A stretch of 64,000 bases of DNA from Plutella xylostella (lineage: Eukaryota > Arthropoda > Insecta > Lepidoptera > Plutellidae). The notes beneath the pieces were generated by a model that worked only from the letters and a program-made list of their open reading frames with translations, was not told where the DNA came from and did not search any database. Position 1 is the stretch's first letter; every line of letters starts with the position of its first letter. The stretch lies in the NCBI RefSeq assembly GCF_932276165.1, contig NC_063991.1, positions 2,905,001-2,969,000 of the forward strand. The letters are read 5' to 3'. The position numbers and the translations under genes are program-made. This document shows, one piece after another, positions 21,601 to 29,600 of the stretch.

Positions 21601-24372
21601 AAGGTTAATGACCCGAAGGAAATACCTCAAAATTGACATATGTCCAAGACTCAGGCCCACTTGCGTGGATCACAGGGTTAAAAATATAAACTCAGAGGTA
21701 ACTAACTCAGGGTTAACTTTGTAAAATTTTAACCCGGACTTTTGATTGCGCTAATGGAAAATAACCCTGAGTTAGCTAACCTGACGTTTCTTTTTGCACT
21801 CTGTGAATCTATGTCCCGTTCCAGGCTGAAAGGGACCAAGTTTCTATTGCCGTAAAAAAAACATTGTCTTCTATCTCGTTTTCACCTCACGTCTTTGGAT
21901 AAAACTATCCCTCTCTATTTCCATCTTCGCAATCTGTCAGTAATTTGTATTTTGTTTACAAAGTGTCATATTTTTGATTTGATTTCCTTGTAGATATACA
22001 TTACGAAAATTATAAAAAATTGAAAAGAAACGGCGGTAGCTCAGTCGGGTAAACGCTCGCTTCTCACACAAAAGATGCGTGTTTGGATCCTAGCGCAGAC
22101 ATACCAATGAGTTCTTTGGAATTTAAGTACAATGTGTGGCTACTTACTACCACACATTCTACTTACCACAAAACGTTCAAGAACCTTATCATAAGCAGCT
22201 CTCTTCAATCTAACCGTACCAGCAAGCAATACTCAACCAATAACAACAGCAAGTATTGATTTTATTGAACACATCGCGGTTGCAAGTTGTGCTTTAGATA
22301 ACAGCAAAGATAGCCCTGTAAAGAGCTGTTTCTGGAAACAAAGAGGAAGTTCCGAAAATAACTGTTCAGCAAGCTCAAGCAAGCAGCAGCAGCGACCACC
22401 ACCGTCACCGCGGCAGCTCGGGGAGGAGAGCCTCCGACAGCGCAGAAAAGGAACGAGTCCCGTGCATTCCCAACGCCACGAGTATTTAAGACTTAAGTTA
22501 GCACCGCGCGTATAAGTAGGCTTATTTTCTGTAAATAAATTATTATTCTGTCCACTCTGAGTATTATTTTCTACCTACTCTACACAATATCTCCAAAAAT
22601 GTATACCATAGCTCTTACGGTGAAAAAAACATCGTGATCTAAATGTGTACCCTAAAGTGCATTGTACTCTTTCAAAAGCGGCGATACGGCTCGCGACCTA
22701 TCACGTGAGTACAAAAATGTACAGCGAAAAGTGGGTGAGTCACCTCTGAGTAACTACATTACAGTCATAGTCGTGAGCATATATGTATGTAACCACCCCA
22801 TCGTGCTCTTATTTTCACAAGTGGGACCATTTGCTACTTTGCTAGATAGTGGAAAAATATAAGAATGATGAGTTAATCATCATAATCAAACATTTCCAAC
22901 GAATACAAGAATATTGATAAAAACCTTTTCTTTTGACGTAAGCCGGGTTAGCGTCTTAACCCTCCAATATTGGGGGGTTAAATATTTAAGAGTTTATCCC
23001 AAGGTTAGCGCTCATATTTCAGCGATGCAAGACAAATTAATAATCTAACCCACCTTATGTCAAATATCTCCGAGTTAATTCGCTAACCCAGGTCTGCGCA
23101 AGTGGGGCTCAATGTTGTAAAATACTCACCTCGGTATCAGGCGCCTCACATCTACAATCACCTGCCAATTGCATTCAGAGAGATAACCTCCTACAGAATA
23201 TTCAAGAGTAAATTGAAATCATTTTTGATAAAGAAGTGTTATTATTCGATAGATGAGTTTATAAATGACAAGTACCTAAATGAACTGTGATAATTTTATA
23301 TACATTTATTTTTAATTTTTTTTCTCTAATTTAATATTTCCATTTCATAATTTTTAATTCAATTTTAATGTGATGTAAGTAATAGTTAATTATGTTTTTA
23401 TTTGATATGTGAATATGTAATTGATTTGTAATAGAATGTTTAATTTTAAGATTTAGATTTAATATTAAATTTCAAATACAATGTAAATTGTTACTGAATA
23501 AATACAATACAATACAATACAATTCAAAGAGCTTTAATCCAATAGAAATACTCATGACGTCCGCCATTTTTGAAATCGATTGTCTGCGGGTTCTACTTTT
23601 ATTTCTTTAATATCTGGAAGAGATCGCCATTTGTGCATTTCTGTTAGATTTATGTTTTTTTATGGCGTGCAAATAAAGTTTATTGTATTGTATTGTATCA
23701 TGACGACCGAATGGCGTAGTGGTTAGTGACCTGACTACTGAGCCGATGGTCCCGGGTTCGATTCCCGGCTGGGGCAGATATTTGTTTAAAGACAGATATT
23801 TGTACTCGGGTCTTGGGTGTTGATATTTATATTTAGTATCTATCTATCTATGTATTTGTGTAGATATATCAGCTGTCCGACACCCATAACACAGGTTCTG
23901 CCTAGCTTGGGGTCGGATGGCCGTGTGTGAGATGTCCCCACATATTTATTATTATTATATGTATTTGAACTCACAATGTACTGTGCTGTAGCGTCGGTAG
24001 TTCGGACGCCGAGGAAACCTTGCGCGTTGTTGAATTCCATGTCCACTGGCAATATAAATAAGGTGGTAATTAGCTTGACATCAATCTGATCAATAAAGTT
24101 GAATTTTAGATTTTAGAATAGATATTCTAGTGAAATAGATTTAGTGCCATTAGAGCATTATTAGACTATTCAAGATTTTGCCATACCATTATTAGGCTAA
24201 ACAATATTATGCGATATAACTTTTTACTAAACGAGATTTATGCCATACGATTTACGGCGAAAAAAGACTTTGACCAAACGTTACTATGCAATACGAGATT
24301 AGGCAAATAAAACTTATGCCAAAAAAGGTACTTACACAATGTGGCAATACCGCCGATTTGTCCTGCACCCAT
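6637..24372 (-). CDS. Serine protease homologue (trypsin fold, inactive), 5' four coding exons
   Basis: Four minus-strand exons join in phase: 24336-24372 (ATG, MGAGQIGGIATL), 23975-24045, 8615-8798 and 6637-6748. All have AG acceptors and GT donors (gtaagt, gtgagt, gtaagtg, gtaagta). The joined sequence follows a trypsin-like domain: VRTTDATAQYIVYFL matches the start of the mature domain, and CTGVILEPHVVMAPAVCV matches the block around the active-site His, which is Val here. SDGLSIMVL covers the Asp region, where no obvious catalytic Asp is seen. A pseudo-protease (SPH) is therefore inferred. There is no signal peptide in the first exon, so the true start may differ. Exon 4 ends in phase 2, and the C-terminal exons with the Ser region were not found and presumably lie beyond position 1. 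Intron 2 (about 15 kb) holds five partial copies of exon 3. Confidence 0.65.
6749..8042. other. Intron 3 of the protease-homologue gene, first part
   Basis: Non-coding. It contains a T-rich LINE-tail-like stretch near 6857-6960, the TIR element at 7190-7787 and AT-rich filler. No exon was recognised. Confidence 0.5.
7190..7787. mobile_element. TIR element with internal repeats
   Basis: The ends read GCCCGAGCACAAGTTTCGATCC and, on the opposite strand from the right side, GGGCGAGCACAGGATTCGATACT, imperfect inverted repeats. The interior repeats GAATCTATACGCTTTCGATACC; near 7640-7732 a unit of about 43 bp is tandemly duplicated, differing only slightly. No transposase is present. Confidence 0.55.
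8043..8204. mobile_element. Palindromic MITE (family M2), copy 1
   Basis: GGCTGTTTTTAACAGCATG at the left and its near-complement at the right give almost fully palindromic ends containing TTTGATCACGCACG. A second copy is at 25989-26149. Short foldback, non-coding. Confidence 0.8.
8350..8556 (+). mobile_element. Lep1-like Helitron, copy 1
   Basis: Begins TCCTAACTAATATTATAAATGCGAAAG, has a (GTCT)n microsatellite, then ACTGAACGGATTTGAATGAA and TTTTTATCCCGGAATTCCC, and ends in GCGGGAACATCTAG. A TC start and CTAG end fit non-autonomous Helitrons, which are very common in Lepidoptera under the name Lep1. Other copies in the window are listed separately. Confidence 0.85.
8615..8798 (-). CDS. Exon 3 of the serine protease homologue (full-length copy)
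   Basis: This is the only copy with both splice sites: acceptor TTTCAG before 8798 and donor GTAAGTG after 8615. At 184 bp it starts in phase 0 and leaves one base for exon 4. It encodes VYFLSHSLLFCTGVILEPH, then the substituted active-site block APAVCV, and ends HYVVHR. The first 138 bp recur five times upstream in the gene within the minisatellite. Confidence 0.75.
9173..9311 (-). pseudogene. Partial copy 2 of protease-homologue exon 3
   Basis: Matches the first ~138 bp of exon 3 and keeps an AG acceptor (CTTCCCAG) but not the donor. The exon sequence is replaced after HVFCDY by minisatellite sequence that stays open for about 15 more codons (CCVSAAFYAMLEWFLY) and then stops. Val replaces the catalytic His, as in the parent. 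Confidence 0.75.
9868..10005 (-). pseudogene. Partial copy 3 of protease-homologue exon 3
   Basis: Has the same 138-bp core as copy 2, with acceptor CCCCGCAG, no matching donor, and an open tail into the minisatellite (CCISAAFCAMLEWFRY) before a stop. Confidence 0.75.
10260..12600 (+). mobile_element. 5'-truncated LINE (LINE-1 of this window; Jockey/CR1-like)
   Basis: Starts just before the reverse transcriptase and ends in a 3' UTR (12018-12595) followed by an (AAAAT)n tail. It interrupts a minisatellite unit without visible loss: CATCAATATA before it, GAAACTAATCC after the whole nested block. The body contains one frameshift. Clade assignment is from RT motifs only. Confidence 0.85.
10274..12017 (+). 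pseudogene. LINE reverse transcriptase, frameshifted
   Basis: The first frame reads from about 10274 (KAFWSFLKNLKG) to the stop at 10781-10783 (KIFEKLVHT). The second frame is open upstream of the ATG at 10896, from about 10784, and runs to 12017. A single-base indel near 10777-10783 separates them. RT motifs present include GAGSDGIPPLFWK, ILPLHKKGSK, VIYTDFEKAFDRVDH, GVPQGSHLGPLLY and the catalytic YADD. No endonuclease domain remains, because the copy is 5'-truncated. Confidence 0.85.
12596..12818 (+). repeat. (AAAAT)n microsatellite, block 1
   Basis: A run of about 220 bp of AAAAT units directly following the LINE 3' end. It looks like an expanded LINE tail. It is the left part of one array now split by two later insertions. 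Confidence 0.95.
12819..15708 (-). mobile_element. Non-autonomous LTR element with GC-rich minisatellite body
   Basis: 369-bp LTRs at 12819-13187 and 15340-15708 (offset 2521) look identical by eye. On the minus strand each begins TGTAACAAGACTGC and ends TTTTCTCATA. The primer-binding region TGGCGCCCAACTAG follows the 5' LTR and the purine tract AGAGGGGGAGGA precedes the 3' LTR. AATA flanks both ends, though the target is a simple repeat. The 2.15-kb interior has no gag or pol; it is strongly GC-rich and largely tandem repeats. Mobilisation by an autonomous partner is inferred. Confidence 0.9.
13190..15339. repeat. GC-rich tandem-repeat interior of the LTR element
   Basis: Three tiers are visible. 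Three 63-bp units start with GGCACCGGGCGGGCCAGCC at 13496, 13559 and 13622. Six 62-bp units start with GGCACCGGGCGGGCCAGCTC at 13795, 13857, 13919, 13981, 14043 and 14105. Larger units of about 209 bp recur near 14381, 14589 and 14799. Long Ala/Pro/Arg-rich open frames occur on both strands but lack family motifs, and the longest near the primer site (to 15303) opens with GTG rather than ATG. I regard them as composition-driven. Confidence 0.85.
15709..15814 (+). repeat. (AAAAT)n microsatellite, block 2
   Basis: About 105 bp of AAAAT between the non-autonomous LTR element and the TIR transposon. It was originally contiguous with blocks 1 and 3. Confidence 0.95.
16087..16430 (-). mobile_element. 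Lep1-like Helitron copy 2, split by a SINE fragment
   Basis: Reads in reverse from CTAG...CCCGCGAG to TTATAATATTAAGTTAGGA. The Lep1 sequence is interrupted after GACCATATGTAT at 16190 and resumes with ACCAAATTT at about 16335. Confidence 0.8.
16191..16334 (+). mobile_element. SINE-A 3' fragment nested in Lep1
   Basis: GGGTGTTGATATTTATATTT through GCCTAGCTTGGGGTCGGATG to a (TTA)n tail. It is a 5'-truncated copy of the SINE-A family that lacks the tRNA-like head. Confidence 0.85.
17815..18021 (+). repeat. (AAAAT)n microsatellite, block 3
   Basis: About 205 bp of AAAAT units, ending at the resumption of the minisatellite (AGAAACTAATCC). Confidence 0.95.
18455..18592 (-). pseudogene. Partial copy 4 of protease-homologue exon 3
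   Basis: Core identical in structure to copies 2 and 3. Its acceptor CTTTCAG resembles that of the full exon. The tail reads CCISAAFYAMLEWFLY and then stops. Confidence 0.75.
18959..19096 (-). pseudogene. Partial copy 5 of protease-homologue exon 3
   Basis: Acceptor TTCCGCAG, 138-bp core, open tail CCISAAFSAMLEWFLY then stop. It has lost the donor. Confidence 0.75.
19600..19737 (-). pseudogene. Partial copy 6 of protease-homologue exon 3
   Basis: Acceptor TCCCTAG and 138-bp core with one coding change at the CTGV block (CTVV). The tail CCISKAFTEMLEWFLY is more diverged than in the other copies. It is the copy nearest to exon 2. Confidence 0.75.
19761..20030. other. Non-coding gap
   Basis: Short intronic stretch with no recognised feature. 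Confidence 0.5.
20031..20240 (-). mobile_element. SINE-B, reverse copy
   Basis: Reverse complement of the SINE-B body (CTCCCTTGCGGGGTAGGCAG, CGGGCACATCC) joined to a tRNA-like B-box region (GGGAATCGAACCCGGG). The far 5' head is missing. Confidence 0.85.
22032..22672 (+). mobile_element. SINE-C, split by an insertion
   Basis: The head GGCGGTAGCTCAGTCGGGTAAACG is tRNA-like. The body stops at GTACAATG (22134) and resumes at AATGTATACC (22598), matching the continuous copy at 41611-41808. Confidence 0.8.
22135..22597 (+). mobile_element. Candidate solo LTR inside SINE-C
   Basis: A 463-bp insertion flanked by AATG. It starts TGTGGCTAC, contains a polyadenylation-like AATAAA near its 3' end and has no coding sequence. 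The right end is not a canonical CA at the duplication boundary; TGTG...CACA ends occur at 22133-22586. LTR identity is therefore inferred. Confidence 0.5.
23600..23700 (+). mobile_element. LINE 3' UTR fragment
   Basis: TCTGGAAGAGATCGCCATTTGTGC, then GTGCAAATAAAGTTTATTG with a (TATTG)n tail. A related fragment is at about 56171-56222. Typical of short 5'-truncated LINE copies. Confidence 0.6.
23702..23957 (+). mobile_element. SINE-A, full copy
   Basis: tRNA-like head (GACGACCGAATGGCGTAGTG, B box GGTTCGATTCC), body with GTGTTGATATTTATATTTAG and GCCTAGCTTGGGGTCGGATG, and an (ATT)n tail. The tail ends about 17 bp from the donor of exon 2 of the protease-homologue gene. Confidence 0.9.
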
Positions 24373-24847
24373 GTTAATTTATTTGTAGTTTTTAATATCT
24401 GAAATATTATAAATTTCTTTATAGACGTGCAACTTTACAGCGGTTGTCGCCGATTTTAGTATAAAGAAATGAATTGTATGCTCTGATAATTTTAATTAAA
24501 CAATTCAAGCATAACATACACAATGTTAAAAACATAACAGGGCCGCCGTCGCACATATTTGTTTAAAATAAGTATAGGTACCTACCTATTTGTAAACGGG
24601 TCTTGGGTGTTACTATAATTTATATGTATTTATATATATACGATACGAGGCGGCATCTTTGACTAGTTAGACTAAGTTTGAGGCGAATACTTTGAATTTG
24701 TAAAATTTTATCTTTTAGTTCAGTTTTCATAATTTTATTTACAATTAGGTTAGGTATCATTATTTAAATGTTAATGTATATTAATGCAATAAATAAATAC
24801 TAAAGCTTTTATGAAAACTTCGCTGTATTTGTATAAATATGAAAAAA
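24373..24847. other. Non-coding gap upstream of the protease-homologue start
   Basis: AT-rich, with no exon and no clear promoter motif recognised. Confidence 0.5.
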
Positions 24848-25249
24848 TCCTAACTAATATTATAAATGCGAAAGTCACTGTCTGACTCTCCTACTATAGA
24901 ATAGATTTAATATATTAGGTTTTGTATTTATTTCAGACAACTGAAAAACTTTAATACCGCGATGTAGGATCTTCATATTAATTCGCCTCGGTTCCATACA
25001 AGCTCTCTGTATTGCGCTTTTAGTGCCATCTGTTGGTTATATCCGGAACTGTCTGTCTGTCTGTCTGTCTGTTACTCTTTCACGCCAAAACTACTGAACG
25101 GATTTGAATGAAATTTGGTATACATATGGTCTAGACCCTGAGAAAGAACATAGGCTAATTTTTATTGCGAAACGGAGGTTGTAAGGGGTTAAAAGGGGGG
25201 GTTAAAAGTTGTATGCGAATACTTAATTTTAAAAGATAAAAATACTACG

Positions 25250-25325
25250 GCTGACTGGCGTAGTGGTTAGTGACCCTGACTGCTATGCCGAAGGTCCCGG
25301 GTTCGATTCCCGGCCGGGGTAGATC
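25250..25325 (+). mobile_element. SINE-A head fragment
   Basis: CGGCTGACTGGCGTAGTGG through CGGGTTCGATTCCCGGCC. Only the tRNA-like head is present. It is not a functional tRNA gene, since it has the SINE-specific sequence and continues as repeat. Confidence 0.75.
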
Positions 25326-25988
25326 TTTTTTTAAATAAACTTTATATTTAAGCACTTGATGAGCAATAATTAAACATTTTGTTCTAGCGTTTTTGAAACT
25401 TCGATCTGTGAGTGGATGAAATAGGTGTTCATATTTTGTATGAAGTTCGTCATTTTTGAAGATAAAAACATTATATTTTGTATTTAGGCACTACATAATC
25501 ACAATAAAATAATAATTAGCATATAAAAAAAACCCAGTGTGGGGGTGTAATATAGGGGTTGAAAGTTTTATGGGTGTTGAGTTTTAGAAGTTTAATTTAT
25601 ATAGTAGCTATGTCCGCTCCTAGATGGCGTTGTCGGATCGGATATAGATCGCGGTATGGTTTGATTTTAGCTAATGTACTTATAGTTTGTATGTATTTGC
25701 AGTAAGTTTTAAGGGTCCTCGAAGACAACCCAATAAAAGACTGTACTTTTCAATACGTTTAATTCATTGTCATTTGGTTCTTATGCGTCATTTTTGAAGA
25801 TAAAACCATGAAACTTATTACGTAGGTGTTTTAGGAAAATATGCAGAGATTTTCTATACGGAATTCCCATGACTGACACGCACAGGCTAAACGTAGCGTA
25901 GGCAGTTGAAATTAGGAAGGGACGTAGCTTAGGTACCGTATTTTCCCATAAAAACCAGAGTTAGCAGTTGAAATTCGGCATTAACTTA

Positions 25989-26149
25989 GGCTGTTTTTAA
26001 CAGCATGCGGATTTGATCACGCACGCGGGATTTCCCCGCACGCGTTCATACAAGTATTCATTGTGACGCGTGGAATATGCACACGAGATGCGGGAAAATG
26101 GCGTGCTATCCCACGTGCGTGATGAAATCTGCATGCTGTTAAAACAGCC
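25989..26149. mobile_element. Palindromic MITE (family M2), copy 2
   Basis: Same palindromic termini as 8043-8204 (GGCTGTTTTTAACAGCATGC...CAGCC). Confidence 0.8.
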
Positions 26150-26550
26150 GTAAAGCTTAGTTACAATAGGATATTGTAAGATACCTAGATGTTTTCAATC
26201 AAACATGTCTGCACACCTTAGTAAAGTTATGGTTTTGTTTTGAAAAATGGGAGTTAAAGTGAAAAAAAATAAGTAGTATGAAAAAAACCAAAACTGCATA
26301 AGTTAGATGCTTGAAATTAAACATTTATAAATTACTATTCTGCCATTGCTATACAAGTCTTTGCTCAATGAAGTCATGAAAATCATTTTTAGTCAAGTAT
26401 CTTCGTACTTATTTGTCAACTTTCATCTAATTTAATACCACCATGGCATGTTATTGGGTAGGTAGTTCGGGAGTAGTCCACGGCAAAATAATTTTAAGGC
26501 GAAGCGAAGCTCGCGGGCAACAGCTAGTATTATATAAACTAAAAACATTA

Positions 26551-26641
26551 ACTGTCACATACCCATATTACACGCTCTGCCTAGCTTGGTTTCCGATGAC
26601 TGTGTGTGAGATGTCGCCACAAATTATTTTTTATTTTTTTT
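26551..26641 (+). mobile_element. SINE-A 3' fragment abutting Dicer-1 exon
   Basis: CACGCTCTGCCTAGCTTGG and GTGTGTGAGATGTCGCCACA match the SINE-A 3' end. Its T-rich tail runs directly into TTATTACAG, the 3' splice site of the exon at 26649. Confidence 0.75.
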
Positions 26642-26648
26642 ATTACAG

Positions 26649-29600
26649 GGCATAGAAGAGCAAGCGAGACGACCGGATAATGCGTCCGGGGAGGGTTGCT
26701 TCATACCGTACAATCTCATCACACAACACAGCATACCGGGTTCGTAATTCTTTTCTTTATACAGGGTGTTGCAAAAAGGGTATACTAAGCCGAAACCTAC
26801 ATGTGCAGCATGCTATATCTAAGCCCGAAACTGAAATCAGAATTTAAAAATTCGCAAAAAAAAATTACATTTTCCATAGAAACTTTGTTGGTCACGTGAC
26901 TTTTTACTATGGAAAATAATATTTTTTTTCGCGAATTTCCAAATTCTGATTTTAGTTTCGGGCTTAGATATACCATGCTGCACACGTACGTTTCGGCTTA
27001 GTATACCAATTTTGCAACACCCTGTATAGTCAGAATCTTACCAATATTATAAAAGTGAAAGTTTGTAAGTATGGATAGATGCCACGTGAATACCTATCAA
27101 GGCGGTATAATGAAAATAGATCTGTTTACATACCTCGGGTGAACCCTTTAATTATTCACTCATACCATTAGCGCTCTCGCTATGCTCAGGCGCGTAACCC
27201 CTCCATGATGACTAAATAAACGTGTATCATCCCTTAGGTAACAACACCAGTAATTTACGGTCAGCTGCATAAGTAGCTGTACTATATACTTTTGTACCTT
27301 GTCAAACTGACTACATAAAAAACCGTCACTGTTTGAATAGGCAGTTTGTGAGTTTGACAAGGTACAAAAGTGTACTTACAGCTACTTATGCAGCTGACTG
27401 TACAACTTTATTCCTCATTCCACAGACAAGTCGATAGCAGACTGCGTGGAGGCCCTCATCGGCGCATACCTACTGTCGTGCGGCGCGCGCGGAGCCCTGC
27501 TCTTCATGTCGTGGCTGGGACTGAGGGTGCTGCCCCACCATCTGATGCCAGTAGACCCGCCGGGGGAGGAACCTGTGGTAAATACCCTAAACAATGTTAA
27601 AAAACCCCGATCTGTGAGTGTAACTACTTGGCTAAATAACCCAACGCTAAAGTTCGAAAAAGTTCCTTAAACACCCGACATTCGGCACTAAAAGTCTCGT
27701 AACTTTTGAACGGCTCCGCCGATTTTGTTAAAATATAGCTAAGCACACTGGGGATAACATTATCTATGAACTTGACGTAAATCGGTTCAGCCGTTTAGGA
27801 GCTACGCCATCACAAGCAGATACTCAGACACGGGCGCTTATACTTACTCTCGTGCGGCGCCCGCGGAGCAAGTTGATAACTTAAAAAAGATACAGACATT
27901 ATTTATTCTGCGCAAATATTATTTTTTTCTCCCCTTCTTTCAACTTTCTCAGCGGCATATCAAATAATATATAATTTATATTGTATATACAACTGACCAC
28001 TTACATTTCCTTTTCTTCCCAGCAGAAGCCTCCCAAACCGGCTCGCTCCCCTCGCTCCGACGCCAGCAGTTCTGATGAGGAGGAGGACCCTCAGCCCCGC
28101 GGTGCCGGCAAGAACAGGATCATCGGGTCACTGCAGCCGTATAGAGATGAGAATGGACAGTGGGTGCAGGTAAATATAGAGTATAACATTTGGACTGAAC
28201 GTAAAAAAAAACGAATTTTGTATAAATTTTGCAACCAATGGCATATAAAAAAACAAGAATTGATTTGAAGTGTATTTGAAAAGGGCTTCTCTTTAGAATC
28301 CTGGCATATATAAAATGGCATAGAGTCTAGCAACTCCGTTATTTCAATTTTCAGAATCATAGCATAAAAAAACTTAACAAGTACCTACTAAGTCTCTACT
28401 CCTTTTCAATCCCAGCAATACATCCCCACTCAATATTCTTTTTTGTAATTCTAATGTCCGCAGGTGGTATTCGGTGAGCTGAAGGCGCCTCCGTCGCCGC
28501 TGCTGCGCTACATCGAAGACCCAGAGGGAGAGCTGGAGAGGATGCTTTCAGGTCAGCCATTAAAACAACAGATAAATAGCATACCTACATCTTGTCTGTA
28601 AGAATAGCTGTTTTATTTAAGAACACTTTATGGCACATTGTGCACAGTGTAATTACTACTAATAATAAAAGTAAACAAATGCGGACTTATTGGCAAAAAG
28701 CAAATTCTTCCAGCCAATCATTAATAGGTGGATAAGAGCTTAACATTTTTAGCTGTTGTCTGATTTGTTTGTACTTAAAGTGTTTACCCGTGCGGACCTC
28801 TCGTCGTTAACATTATTTACATGGTCTTCCATAAATACGTCTTTCAATAATAATTCAAAACCAATATTAGCCCAAGTGTACTCGTTTCCCTCTTCTACCC
28901 CCATCCCTATCCTCTCCCTTCAGCTCCTAAATTCCCTTCTATCATATGTCCCACTTCCGAGCAAAGATCTCCTAATGATGTACATTTTTCATCTCAACTT
29001 TTTATTCCAGGCTACGACGCGTTAGAAGCGACACTACAATACAGGTTCCGAGACCGCTCACTTCTCCTGCAAGCCCTGACACACGCGTCCCATCATCAGA
29101 ACCGGTTGACCGACTGCTATCAGAGGCTGGAGTTTCTAGGAGACGCTATTTTAGGTTTGTTGCTTAGATTAGTACAATAAATGCGGTGATGAATTTTGGC
29201 GGTCACTTAAAAAGTTATATTTGTGGGTTTTACACGGGATAATGAAGGTTCAAGTGAAAACTTAAAGCTACTGTAAGCTCTGACCTACGCCTCGCATTCA
29301 TCAGAACCGACTCACCGACTGCTATCAGAGGCTGGAGTTCCTTCTTATTTGTGTCGGTGTTGTACCTGTTGAGTTCTGGAGTTTCTAGGAGACGCTATCT
29401 TGGGTTTGTTAATTTGATGAGTGTAAAACGCGCAGCTATAAACTTTTAAAACGAGTGCACAGTTCGCCATTTCTGAACCTTTTTTTAGACATTCAGCGAT
29501 TCTGAATCGCCAGCAACGTTTGATTTAGAAATAAGGCCATATCTGTAAAAAACACTCTAGAGACACAATAATTTATAAAATAACCCTTCCCAGAATACAA

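Larger units (their letters stand above)
21657..23105. mobile_element. 1.45-kb non-autonomous TIR transposon inside LINE-2
   Basis: Ends CCACTTGCG and CGCAAGTGG, flanked by GGC on both sides (21654-21656, 23106-23108), indicate a 3-bp target duplication. GGGTTA/TAACCC motifs repeat near both ends. A PIF/Harbinger-like origin is possible from the 3-bp duplication but is not established. It carries a SINE-C and an LTR-like insertion and no transposase. Confidence 0.8.
20318..23290 (+). pseudogene. LINE-2 reverse transcriptase, interrupted
   Basis: Motifs in order are LKIARVLPIYKKGS, YRPISLLPTLSKILEK, GIFLDLSAAFDMVDH, GVPQGSILGPVLF and the catalytic FADD, then the thumb and C-terminal region. 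The endonuclease is absent. The joined reading frame shows no stop apart from the transposon insertion. Confidence 0.88.
20318..23521 (+). mobile_element. 5'-truncated LINE (LINE-2; CR1-like) split by a transposon
   Basis: The RT frame is open from about 20318 and is interrupted at 21656. It resumes at 23109 with LNVVKYSPRYQAPHIYNHLP and stops at 23290. The 3' UTR ends in an (ATACA)n-type tail near 23500-23521. Removing 21657-23105 plus one GGC restores an uninterrupted frame, so the LINE was intact here when hit. Confidence 0.88.
24848..26527 (+). mobile_element. Long Lep1-like Helitron (inferred single element)
   Basis: Starts TCCTAACTAATATTATAAATGCGAAAG at 24848. A Lep1 internal block follows at about 25049-25165, and the Lep1 end (GCGAAGCTCGCGGGCAACAGCTAG) is at 26527. 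The stretch between could be one 1.7-kb element containing a SINE head (25250-25325) and an M2 MITE (25989-26149), or separate fragments. No Rep/helicase is present. Confidence 0.55.

Noticed and set aside
27700..27840. Possible conserved element (TTTTGAACGGCTCCGCCGATTTTG)
   Set aside because: It resembles a common transposon-end sentence in Lepidoptera but is too short to define an element. It is left unannotated within the Dicer-1 intron.
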